DNA from: CAIOZW01 sp049318845
GTDB lineage: Bacteria; Acidobacteriota; Blastocatellia; RBC074
Direction of reading: 5' to 3'
Assembly: GCA_049318845.1 (NCBI GenBank)
Contig: JBMOFH010000005.1
Coordinates: 1 to 33,219 of the forward strand
Length of the DNA stretch: 33,219 bases
The stretch's first letter is position 1. Every line of letters begins with the position of its first letter. The notes beneath the pieces were generated by a model, which was not told where the DNA came from, made no database searches, and saw only the letters and a program-made list of their open reading frames with translations. A program made the translations under genes and the position numbers. Below, one piece after another: positions 8,306-17,498 of this stretch.

Positions 8306-9256
8306 ATGAAGATCCTCCCCTTCTCCATTCCGACTCCGTTTCCAGTCGGGCCGATCAATATCTATCTCATCCGCGAGGACCCGCTGACACTGATCGATAC
8401 GGGGCCAAAGACGGAGGAGGCGCTCGAGGCTTTGCGCCACCAGCTTCGGCTCAACGGGCTGGTAGTTTCGGACATCGAGCGAATCATTCTGACGCATACA
8501 CACGAAGATCACTGCGGGCTGGCCGGAGTGATTCAGCGTGAGTCCGGGGCGCGTGTCCACGTTCATCAGTGGGAATATGGGAACATTTCGCAGGAGCGGC
8601 ACAGCCGAGTCAACCGGGAGCTGCTGGAGCGAGTCGGGGTTCCGGGCGAGCAGATCGATCTGATGGCCGCGCGATACGAGTTGATCAGCCACTATGCCGA
8701 CCCGGTGGAGGATATCGAGCCATTCGATGACGGGGCGGAGTTCATCTTCGCGGCAGGTTCGTGGCGGGCGATCCATACCCCCGGACACACGCCGGGAAGC
8801 AGTTGCCTCTTCCGGGAAGCGAACCGGGTAATGATTGCGGGAGACACGATCCTGAAGACGATCACGCCGAATCCGGTGCTGAGTGCCGATCCACTCGATC
8901 GCTCAAAGCGGTTTCCATCACTCGGTGAGTACCTGGTCTCGCTGGCGCGGATCAGGAGATGCGCGCCAACACTGCTGCTGACGGCGCACGGCAGAGAAAT
9001 AACCGATTACGAGGAGCATTTTCACGGACTGGTAAGACATCTCGACAAGCGTTTGAAGAAAGTGATTGGGATGGTTCCGGCGGATGGCGTAACAGCCTGG
9101 GAACTGTCGCACCTGCTCTATCCCAATTCTGGAGTCGATGATGTGAACCGCTTCCTTGCCGTCTCGGCGACGGTTGCCAATCTTGATCTGGCGGTTGCCG
9201 AGGGTAAGCTGCGCCGCGAAAAGGGCCCGAAACTCGACCACTTCCTTCCCTGCTGA
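8306..9256 (+). CDS. Metallo-beta-lactamase-fold hydrolase
   Basis: A zinc hydrolase of the glyoxalase II / LACTB2-like group, 316 residues. The metal motif is THTHEDH (H64, H66, D68, H69). The third ligand set is H161 in HTPGHTPG, D180 in AGD and H228 in TAHG. After the fold comes a roughly 80-residue tail with a probable winged-helix shape, as in LACTB2-like proteins that cut thioesters or nucleic acids. The sequence alone does not identify the substrate; a thioesterase or hydroxyacylglutathione hydrolase-like role next to beta-oxidation genes is only a guess. The ATG at 8306 has no clear SD. It lies 189 nt beyond the operon and past the hairpin, so it is probably transcribed on its own. 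Confidence 0.88.
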   Translation: MKILPFSIPTPFPVGPINIYLIREDPLTLIDTGPKTEEALEALRHQLRLNGLVVSDIERIILTHTHEDHCGLAGVIQRESGARVHVHQWEYGNISQERHSRVNRELLERVGVPGEQIDLMAARYELISHYADPVEDIEPFDDGAEFIFAAGSWRAIHTPGHTPGSSCLFREANRVMIAGDTILKTITPNPVLSADPLDRSKRFPSLGEYLVSLARIRRCAPTLLLTAHGREITDYEEHFHGLVRHLDKRLKKVIGMVPADGVTAWELSHLLYPNSGVDDVNRFLAVSATVANLDLAVAEGKLRREKGPKLDHFLPC

Positions 9257-9287
9257 CCACCCCACGAGGCAATCATCTTCCTCTCCG

Positions 9288-9312
9288 TTCCAGGGCGACG
9301 GGCACCCTGGAA
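9288..9312 (+). terminator. Short hairpin after the MBL hydrolase gene
   Basis: A perfect 8-bp stem, TTCCAGGG (9288-9295) with CCCTGGAA (9305-9312), and a 9-base loop, 31 nt after the hydrolase stop. No uridine run follows, so it may be a weak terminator or only an inverted repeat. Confidence 0.35.
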
Positions 9313-9470
9313 TCCTCGCTCCGCTAATGAGAATTCCTGTCTTTGGGGGCTTTGCGAGGACCATTGTCGCCTTCGTGTGGACGACACGACCCACAATATA
9401 TCGACCTTGCATGACGATTGGTGTGACTTTGCAAAAGCCCTGGCTCGTCAATTGGCACTTGTGTGTTCGA

Positions 9471-9500
9471 TTGGAAAAGATTGAGCCGATATCCTATCAT
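9471..9500 (+). promoter_or_regulatory. Candidate sigma-70 promoter of the TonB receptor gene
   Basis: TTGGAA (9471-9476) and TATCAT (9495-9500) are separated by 18 bases and end 41 nt before the receptor's ATG. Each box matches the bacterial consensus at four or five of six positions. No other evidence. Confidence 0.3.
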
Positions 9501-9541
9501 CAATTGATCTATTTCGTGGAAAGGTTGGTCTTCATTCGCCA

Positions 9542-12500
9542 ATGTCGAACGGAAAGCGCATCTTGATTAAAATACTGCTGCTGATCGGTCTCACCGTTGC
9601 CGGTCGCGGTCTGGCGCATGGCCAGTTTACGGAGGCGACACTGCGCGGGCAGATCACAGACACTTCGGGGCACCGCATAACGGGTGCGCCGGTAACGATC
9701 CGGAGTTTGGGAACCGGGCTACTCCGATCTGCAGTGAGTGGAAATGATGGAACTTTCCTGCTGGCGGGGCTGGCGCCGGGAGACTATTCGATCGAGGTCC
9801 GGTTTGAGGGATTCAAGACCCATATTCAATCCAATCTGAAGTTGAATGCGGGGCAGACGGCAGACCTGTCGATTCGGCTCGAGGTTGGCGAGGTCGCCGA
9901 TACGGTCAACATCAGCGATGGTGATGCGCTGCTGTCGGTGGCGACGGAGGGTCGGCTGGCTGACAACTATTCGACACGGGAGATCTCGTCGCTGCCACTG
10001 CCGCAGCGTGACGTCTTCGCGCTGCCAAGGTTGAGTGCCGGCGCGACGGCGATCGCCGGGGCGGCCAACTCGACGAAGCTGACAAACTCTCCGGTCGTGA
10101 CTGTCAATGGCAATCGGTATCGCGGCAACAACTACGTTCTGGATGGCGCGATCAATACAAATCCGAACAACACGGGAGAGCCGACGCTTGTCCCGGCGCT
10201 TGAATCGCTCGAAGAGGCGCAGGTACAGACAAGCAATTTTTCGAGTGAGTATGGACGCGGCAATGGTGCGGTAATCAACCTGCGAACAAAGTCGGGAACG
10301 AACAGTATTCACGGCCGTGCCTGGAGCATCCACCGGAATGCGGCATTGAACGCCCGTAATTTCTTTGCCGCAGTCACACCGCCACAGGTCTTCAATCAAT
10401 TTGGGGCAAATATTGGCGGACCGGTGCTAAAGAACCGGACGTTCTATTTTGGTTCGTATGAAGGAACGCGCCACGCGACAGGCCGCGCGCTCGGGTTCCT
10501 GGTCGAAACACCGCAACTGCGCGATTATGTGGCGCGAACCGCCCCCGGAAGCATTGCGGCTCGGCTTATGCGTGACTATCCCGCGCCCGCTTCGCAACCG
10601 GCTGGTTGCCAGACAGCGGCAGAGCAGCGAAACTGCCTGAGCACACCGCAGGGGCTGATTCCGGCGGTCGGACTGGCGAATGTGACGGTCCGTGACTATA
10701 TCCGCTTTGACCAGTTACTGCTTCGGCTCGATCATAGCTTCAACAAGGGCAATGACAAACTGAGTGGTCGGTGGATCAGTGAGCGGCAGCTCGACGAAGG
10801 CGGGACCAGCTCTTCCCAGGCGACACTGGGGCGGGCGGCGCGCGGTTTTCGCGGGCCGTTTGACGGCTTTTTCGCCAATCTGAATATCGGACATGTGCGA
10901 ATTCTAAACCGGGCACTGAACGACATCCGCTTCTCATTCCAGAATGTCGACACGAATCGTGGGCGTGAAGACGCCGTTGTTCCGGAGATAACCGTCACCG
11001 GACTGACGATGCCCTTTGGTGACGTCTTCCGGACGGGGACAAAGCTGCGAACCTATGAGCTGCGCGACACGATGACGCTCGACCGCGGTCGGCATATCAT
11101 CCGATTTGGCGGGGAATTGCGGCGTGGCTTCAAGGGGCTGTCGATCGGGCCGGCAACGGCCGGCGCCTTTGCGTTTCGGAACATTGCCGACTTCGTGACC
11201 GACAAGCCGTTTCGACAGACGCTGACGGTCGATCCGGCGACCGGCCAGCCGACGGGCTTTCCACGCTACTTCACCCAATTCGAGAGCGGCCTGTTCATCC
11301 AGGATGACTGGAAGATCGGATCATCGCTGACGCTCAACCTTGGGATGCGACACGACTATTTCAGCGATGTGCGAGAGCGAAATGGCCGGCTCTCATCTCT
11401 CATCTTCGGTGCGGGAGACACCTTTCGGGAGCGGCTGGCAAACGCGGTGGTTGGGCGCGTCGACAGGCTTTACCAGCCACAGCGGCTCAATCTTGCGCCA
11501 CGGATTGGACTCGCCTGGGATCCGTTTGGTGACGGTCGATCGGCGATCAGAGCGGGAATGAGCGTCGCCTATCAACCTCATCACGGGCAATCGATTGCCG
11601 GTGCGCGTGCGTTGCCGCCCGATGCGCTGCAGGGCGTCATTCAGCCCGGCAACAAGATCGGGACACAGATCCTTTACGGCTATCCGGTGCCGTTCAATTC
11701 CGAGTTTGCACGCGGGCTCAATTCACAGGGTGGAGTTATCAGCCGTCCGGGTGAACCGCCGATCCGACCGACCGGCTTCGTCGTCAACCCGACGATCAAG
11801 ACACAGTACAGTCAGAGCTGGTTTCTGAATCTGCAGCGTGAATTTATCAATGGCTGGATTGTCGAAGTTGGGTATACGGGAACGGCGGGCATCAACCTCG
11901 AACGGATTGACGACATCAACCGCTTCGCCGGTGACCTGATCGATGGACGTGAAGACCGTATCAACGCCAACTTTGGGACACTACTCTTCGTCACCAACGG
12001 GGTCAGTTCAAACTTTCACGCGGCGACGGCCGAGGTGCGGCGAGGCTTCCGGCGTGGACTTTCAGTTCAGCTCAACTATCGCTGGTCGAAATGGATCGAC
12101 ACTTCGTCGGACACCTCGACCGGCCAGTTTCAGGACAACTCCGAACCGGGCAAGGGTGCGCAGGACATCGCATGCCTGCGCTGCGAGCGTGCGCTCTCGC
12201 TCTTCGACATCCCACATCGTGCCGCCGGGATTCTGATGTGGACACCGGTCGGATTCGGGACAGAAAGGGGTCGACTGCGGAGGCTCAGCCGCGACTGGCA
12301 GTTCTCAACTATCCTTTCCGCCCAGTCGGGACGTCCATTTTCAGTCTGGAATGGTGCGCCGTCGAGCATTGTCAACGGAAAGAACAACGGTGGAGACTAT
12401 AATCTGGACGGCGGCGGCGGCGCGGTTGGTGGTGGTTTCTATGATCGCCCGAACGCCCCGGCCAACGGTACGATCGCGACCAGTTTCAGCCGGCGCGACT

Positions 12501-12796
12501 TTCTGACCGGCCTCTTCCCGGCAAGTGCCTTTCCGACGCCGTCGCCCGGCCAGAATGGAACGCTCGGGCGCAACACTTTCCGCGGCCCGCGTTTCATTAG
12601 CGTCGATCTTTCACTTGCTCGCGGAATCACGATCCGGGAAGGGCTCCAGCTCCAGTTCAGATTCGAGGCCTTCAACGCGCTGAACAACGTCAATCTCTTT
12701 CTGCCAAACGCCGATCTTTCGCTCGCGTCTTTTGGAAAATCGACCCAGGCGCACGATGCGCGCACGCTTCAGGGAAGTCTGCGCCTGACTTTTTGA
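9542..12796 (+). CDS. TonB-dependent receptor, Oar-like, with carboxypeptidase-regulatory domain
   Basis: An outer-membrane beta-barrel receptor of 1084 residues. Order: signal peptide (about 1-27, ending near GLAHGQF), a carboxypeptidase-regulatory-like Ig-type domain (about 30-115: LRGQITDTSGHRITGAPVTI, later GLAPGDYSIEV), a plug region (about 125-260, with SSEYGRGNGAVIN) and a long barrel containing NIGGPVLKNRTFYFGSYEGT, typical of acidobacterial Oar homologues. It ends in SLRLTF with a terminal phenylalanine, the usual barrel-assembly signal. The substrate is unknown; large acidobacterial families of this type are usually linked to uptake of oligomers such as glycans or peptides. No SusD-like partner is adjacent. 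A CMD-family gene starts 34 nt downstream and is probably co-transcribed. Confidence 0.92.
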   Translation: MSNGKRILIKILLLIGLTVAGRGLAHGQFTEATLRGQITDTSGHRITGAPVTIRSLGTGLLRSAVSGNDGTFLLAGLAPGDYSIEVRFEGFKTHIQSNLKLNAGQTADLSIRLEVGEVADTVNISDGDALLSVATEGRLADNYSTREISSLPLPQRDVFALPRLSAGATAIAGAANSTKLTNSPVVTVNGNRYRGNNYVLDGAINTNPNNTGEPTLVPALESLEEAQVQTSNFSSEYGRGNGAVINLRTKSGTNSIHGRAWSIHRNAALNARNFFAAVTPPQVFNQFGANIGGPVLKNRTFYFGSYEGTRHATGRALGFLVETPQLRDYVARTAPGSIAARLMRDYPAPASQPAGCQTAAEQRNCLSTPQGLIPAVGLANVTVRDYIRFDQLLLRLDHSFNKGNDKLSGRWISERQLDEGGTSSSQATLGRAARGFRGPFDGFFANLNIGHVRILNRALNDIRFSFQNVDTNRGREDAVVPEITVTGLTMPFGDVFRTGTKLRTYELRDTMTLDRGRHIIRFGGELRRGFKGLSIGPATAGAFAFRNIADFVTDKPFRQTLTVDPATGQPTGFPRYFTQFESGLFIQDDWKIGSSLTLNLGMRHDYFSDVRERNGRLSSLIFGAGDTFRERLANAVVGRVDRLYQPQRLNLAPRIGLAWDPFGDGRSAIRAGMSVAYQPHHGQSIAGARALPPDALQGVIQPGNKIGTQILYGYPVPFNSEFARGLNSQGGVISRPGEPPIRPTGFVVNPTIKTQYSQSWFLNLQREFINGWIVEVGYTGTAGINLERIDDINRFAGDLIDGREDRINANFGTLLFVTNGVSSNFHAATAEVRRGFRRGLSVQLNYRWSKWIDTSSDTSTGQFQDNSEPGKGAQDIACLRCERALSLFDIPHRAAGILMWTPVGFGTERGRLRRLSRDWQFSTILSAQSGRPFSVWNGAPSSIVNGKNNGGDYNLDGGGGAVGGGFYDRPNAPANGTIATSFSRRDFLTGLFPASAFPTPSPGQNGTLGRNTFRGPRFISVDLSLARGITIREGLQLQFRFEAFNALNNVNLFLPNADLSLASFGKSTQAHDARTLQGSLRLTF

Positions 12797-12830
12797 TCCT
12801 CATTCGCCGATTCTGAGTGGAGAAGTTTTC

Positions 12831-14123
12831 ATGACCTACAGGACAATTCTGATCCCGGTAATACTGATAATTACATCTGTAATCACACTTGCCGCCGAGC
12901 CTGCAAAACCGCTTGTTGCGGCATCGCTGACAGAACTTGAATTGGCGGCAAAGGGGCGGGCCGAATCGAACGGGGAAAAAGCCCGGCTTCCCCTGGCCGA
13001 TCCAGCGGGTGAGTTCGCCTCGCTCGAGCCGGCTGGAAGTGGGCGTATCCCGCACTATCTGCGTGCTTTCGCCGTGATGCCGCAGGGTGCCGGGCCAATG
13101 GCAAGGATGGTGCGAACCTTTATTTATGGCGGAACGGTCGTGCCGGAGACGAAGCTGGCGATGGGAATACGTGTCGCCCAGATCAATCGCAGCCCCTACG
13201 TCGCCGTCCATCTCGCGCGCCTGCTGCGGTCAACTGAGCGTGGAGCCGCGCTGCTTGGCTCGATGCGAAACGATAAGATCACCGCGCTTTCGACCGCCGA
13301 ACAGTCAGCGATTCGATACGCAGATCTGTTGACACGCGACATCCACGGGATCGATGATCGCCAGTTTTCCGCCACCCGCCAATCTTTCAACGACTCACAG
13401 ATCGTCGAACTGACGATGGTCGTCTGCTTCTTCAACTACTTTACACGCTTCTGCGAAGCGCTCAATCTGCCGGTCGAGAGCTGGGTCCTCGACCCGCAAT
13501 CGAAGCCGGAGATCCCCAAAATTGAGCGGAGCGTGCTGACGCAATCACGGATCGGGCTGATCTCGGACGAGGAGATGACGGCGGTAGTGGCCGCCGACAG
13601 TGCCGCCAAGGATCCGGCGACGCGCAGTACCGGGCTCGGACTCAGTATCGCCAATTCACAGCGGGCGATGATGCGCGTTCCAGACCTCCAGTCGGCCTGG
13701 CGAATCTATGGTTCCGCGGTCAGAAACGGCTCCCGGATCGGTCGTGAAATTCAGCTTCAGGTGTCACTGGCCGTCTCGATGGCCAATGGCTGCCGCTACT
13801 GCACCGTCCACCAGATCGTCGGACTGCGGCGACTCGGGGTCGATCCGGCAAAACTGCTCGCCATGCGCCGGGACGACCAGTCACTCACCCCACGTGAACG
13901 CGTCGCCGTCTCATTCGCACGCCAACTGACCGCCGCTCCAGCCTCGATCACCGATCGCGACTTTACCGCACTCAATGCCGAATTCGGCGAATACGGCGCA
14001 CTCGAAGTCGTCCTTCAGACCGGCGCCTTCAGCTTTATGAACCGCTTCACGGACAATCTGCGACTCCCCTCCGAGGATGAGGCCATCCACGTCTACCAGA
14101 GCGTCTTCGGTGAAAAAAAATAG
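12831..14123 (+). CDS. Secreted double carboxymuconolactone-decarboxylase/AhpD-like protein
   Basis: A 430-residue protein with an N-terminal signal peptide (about 1-22). It contains two copies of the CMD/AhpD fold. The second has the redox-type motif C321-x-x-C324-x-x-H327 in ANGCRYCTVHQ. The first has S121-x-x-V124-x-x-H127 in INRSPYVAVH, exactly 200 residues earlier, so the cysteines are gone. The following helices also correspond (FFNYFTRFCEALNLP with FSFMNRFTDNLRLP). Only the second copy could work as a thiol peroxidase or disulfide site; the first is probably structural. A periplasmic location is inferred. ATG 12831 is preceded by GTGGAGAAG at good spacing. The last codons and stop are part of the bidirectional terminator. 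Confidence 0.85.
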   Translation: MTYRTILIPVILIITSVITLAAEPAKPLVAASLTELELAAKGRAESNGEKARLPLADPAGEFASLEPAGSGRIPHYLRAFAVMPQGAGPMARMVRTFIYGGTVVPETKLAMGIRVAQINRSPYVAVHLARLLRSTERGAALLGSMRNDKITALSTAEQSAIRYADLLTRDIHGIDDRQFSATRQSFNDSQIVELTMVVCFFNYFTRFCEALNLPVESWVLDPQSKPEIPKIERSVLTQSRIGLISDEEMTAVVAADSAAKDPATRSTGLGLSIANSQRAMMRVPDLQSAWRIYGSAVRNGSRIGREIQLQVSLAVSMANGCRYCTVHQIVGLRRLGVDPAKLLAMRRDDQSLTPRERVAVSFARQLTAAPASITDRDFTALNAEFGEYGALEVVLQTGAFSFMNRFTDNLRLPSEDEAIHVYQSVFGEKK

Positions 14124-14174
14124 AATAGAGGCCGGTGACGAATGATCGCCGCCGGCCTCTATTCTAGCTTTTGA
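14113..14174. terminator. Bidirectional intrinsic terminator between convergent genes
   Basis: A perfect 15-bp stem: TAGAATAGAGGCCGG (14121-14135) and its exact complement (14152-14166), loop of 16. The first three bases are the stop codon of the CMD gene. For the minus-strand gene, the stem is followed by eight uridines, complementary to the A run 14113-14120 that encodes the CMD protein's final lysines. For the plus strand, the tail is GCTTTTGA. Confidence 0.85.
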
Positions 14175-14207
14175 TCGCTTTTGATCGCTTTCGGTCTCTT
14201 TCGCGAT
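14168..14207. repeat. 10-bp tandem repeat, four imperfect units
   Basis: CTTTTGATCG at 14168-14177 is repeated exactly at 14178-14187, followed by the diverged units CTTTCGGTCT (14188-14197) and CTTTCGCGAT (14198-14207). It lies between the bidirectional terminator and the end of the minus-strand gene. Confidence 0.75.
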
Positions 14208-14251
14208 GAAGCTATCGTGTTCGTCGCCAGAGACTAAAGCTACCAGCGTTA

Positions 14252-16075
14252 CTAGGGCTTCGATTTCAGCCCGCGCTCACGGAGTGCCTTCTCCGCCTCG
14301 TCGAAAGCTCCCCCCTCGACCTTGCCAATCCTGATTGCCGCCTCATAAGCCGCCAGAGCGTCGGCGGATAACTTCGGTGCAATCGAGGGGTTGTTCTCAG
14401 CAATGAAGTCAAGAATACGAGCGGCTGCGACATAGGCACGCTGTGAAAGCCATTTCTCGCTCTCGGTCGAAGCGTTGCCCGCTGATTGGCGGTAATACTC
14501 GACCGCGGCAAAGAGTGCCTCCTCGACGCGATCAGCATCATCGAGGCTCGTCGCCTGCTTGCTGCCAACCTCTGCCAGGCCGAAAAGCACGCGGGCATTG
14601 TTCGGATGCTCACGCAGCGCGGTCTCGAGCAGCAGCCGCGCGCTGTCATAGCTCCGGGCCTTCATCAAACGATCGGCGTCAATAATCTGCCGAACGAGCT
14701 TCTCATCGGCGTTTCCAATCGTCGGGGTTGGTGCCGGGGCAAGCGTCGCCTCTGTCCGCAGCTTCTTCACACGCTCAAGGCGCGTCGCAAACTCAGTCAG
14801 CCGATTCCCCTCGCGCCCAAAATCTATCCCCTTGAGCAGGCTTGGGAAGTAGTCGCGGACGTTGACTCCGACCGCCTCATAAGCCTTGACCTGATCATAG
14901 AAATGGTAGACGAGAACCGCCCCACGATCGTAACCAAGACTCAGGTCATAAAGTGCGTCATCCTCCGTTGAGGGACGGCGCGCGGCAAGGCCGACGACAT
15001 CCATCCGCGCATCGGTCGCCCGGACCAGCGAATCTGTAATCAGAAAATAGGCGCTCCGCTGCGCATACTCCTGATCAAGACGATCACCTCGCGACTCCAT
15101 CAGCTTTTTAAGATCATCCCGAACCGCGGCCACCTCACGCACCTGACGCTCAGTCAGCGGATCGATGACAAAGGCGATGAATGAACGGCGCATCGCCTCG
15201 ACATTCGGCTCAGTCGTCGGGCCGAGCAGCAGATAGTAGGTGTCACGGACAATCCTCAGATTGGCGGCTCCCGTCGCATTGAGCAGGTCCGGCAGGATGA
15301 CAAACTGCCGAATACGGTTCGGAATCGATAGCGGCTCGATCTTCTCACCCTTCTTTGGCTTCTGCGGGGTTCGGCGTGAAACATAGAGTGGCGGCAACTC
15401 GAGCACCGGCTCGGTATGGAGGTAACTGAGCACCGTTCCAAGCGCCAGTCCGGCCGATGGCCCATAGGTCTCCGCTACCTTGACGTAGGAATCGATATAC
15501 TTCGGCAGCAGCCTCGAAAAGCCTGTCTCGCGATAGAACTCCTCCAGCAGCAGCGCAAAATCTGTGATCGCGCGCACATCCTCCGGAAGCCTTTCCGCCG
15601 CGACGTCGATCGTAAAGGCCGGTGGATCAGTCATCGAAAGCGCGAGACTCAAATACGGAGCGACCGCCGCCGCGTCCGCCTGCCCCTTGCGATGCGACTG
15701 GAAATGGTAGCGAAGTCGCTGCACCAGTTCGGGCCTGATCCCCTTCAGGTCTTCGCGTAACTGCTGACGAATCACCGAGAGCGCCCGCCCACCCGATTCA
15801 TAATCGTAACCGGCGACGTTTAGCGCCGCCATCATCACGATCACGCGCTTGTCGATCCCAATCACCGTGTTGACATCCTCGAGCGTCAGGTTCGGCCGAT
15901 CGGCCAGCGACAGCTTCCGCCGATCGATCTGCGGTCGCTCGCTTGCGGGCTGGCCAGTCGCCGGGTTGCCAGTCGCCGGGTTGCCAGTCTTAGCCTGTGC
16001 TTGCGCCAACTGCGGAGTAACGGCAATAACCGCCATCATCAATATCAATAGTGTCCTGTTCTTCATTGCCTTCAT
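14252..16075 (-). CDS. Secreted protein of unknown function with TPR-like C-terminus
   Basis: I do not recognise a family. About 607 residues from ATG 16075 (MKAMKNRTLLILMMAV). It has a clear signal peptide ending near QLAQAQ, then a short repeat-built linker GNPATGNPATGQPA. A long, mostly helical body follows, and the last 150 residues look like TPR-type helix pairs (ARLLLETALREHPNNARVLFGLAE, then SADALAAYEAAIRIG). No catalytic motif or transmembrane segment beyond the signal is evident. The frame remains open upstream to 16138, but that extension runs through a 14-bp tandem repeat and lacks an SD, whereas GGGAGAGAG precedes 16075. It sits 118 nt downstream of a permease gene on the same strand and ends at a strong terminator. 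A periplasmic scaffold role is only a guess. Confidence 0.75.
   Translation of the reverse strand: MKAMKNRTLLILMMAVIAVTPQLAQAQAKTGNPATGNPATGQPASERPQIDRRKLSLADRPNLTLEDVNTVIGIDKRVIVMMAALNVAGYDYESGGRALSVIRQQLREDLKGIRPELVQRLRYHFQSHRKGQADAAAVAPYLSLALSMTDPPAFTIDVAAERLPEDVRAITDFALLLEEFYRETGFSRLLPKYIDSYVKVAETYGPSAGLALGTVLSYLHTEPVLELPPLYVSRRTPQKPKKGEKIEPLSIPNRIRQFVILPDLLNATGAANLRIVRDTYYLLLGPTTEPNVEAMRRSFIAFVIDPLTERQVREVAAVRDDLKKLMESRGDRLDQEYAQRSAYFLITDSLVRATDARMDVVGLAARRPSTEDDALYDLSLGYDRGAVLVYHFYDQVKAYEAVGVNVRDYFPSLLKGIDFGREGNRLTEFATRLERVKKLRTEATLAPAPTPTIGNADEKLVRQIIDADRLMKARSYDSARLLLETALREHPNNARVLFGLAEVGSKQATSLDDADRVEEALFAAVEYYRQSAGNASTESEKWLSQRAYVAAARILDFIAENNPSIAPKLSADALAAYEAAIRIGKVEGGAFDEAEKALRERGLKSKP
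15953..15982. repeat. 15-bp in-frame repeat encoding a GNPAT linker
   Basis: GCCAGTCGCCGGGTT occurs twice in direct tandem (15953-15967, 15968-15982) and starts a third copy (GCCAGTC, from 15983). It encodes the NPATG-type linker just after the signal peptide of the unknown secreted protein. Such units can change copy number by slippage without shifting the frame. Confidence 0.7.
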
Positions 16076-16104
16076 ATTTTCTCTGAACTCTCTCCCAGAT
16101 CCGA

Positions 16105-16158
16105 TAACAAAAGTCTGGTAACAAAAGTCTGGTAACAAAAATCTGGTAACAAAACGGG
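16105..16158. repeat. 14-bp tandem repeat upstream of the unknown secreted protein gene
   Basis: TAACAAAAGTCTGG at 16105-16118 and 16119-16132, TAACAAAAATCTGG at 16133-16146, then a partial TAACAAAACGGG (16147-16158). It ends about 30 nt before the chosen start at 16075, in the 5' untranslated region or promoter of that minus-strand gene. Confidence 0.85.
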
Positions 16159-16193
16159 TAATTTAAGCCGGCTATTTTTTGTAATACCGCTGG

Positions 16194-17456
<1,263 letters not shown>

Positions 17457-17498
17457 TGCTCAATCCCTCTCCCCCCTCTTTAGCCTGCATTATTGGGC

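Noticed and set aside
9453..9458. TGGCAC upstream of the TonB receptor as a second sigma-54 promoter
   Set aside because: The -24 half is perfect, but no TTGC-like -12 element lies at the required distance.
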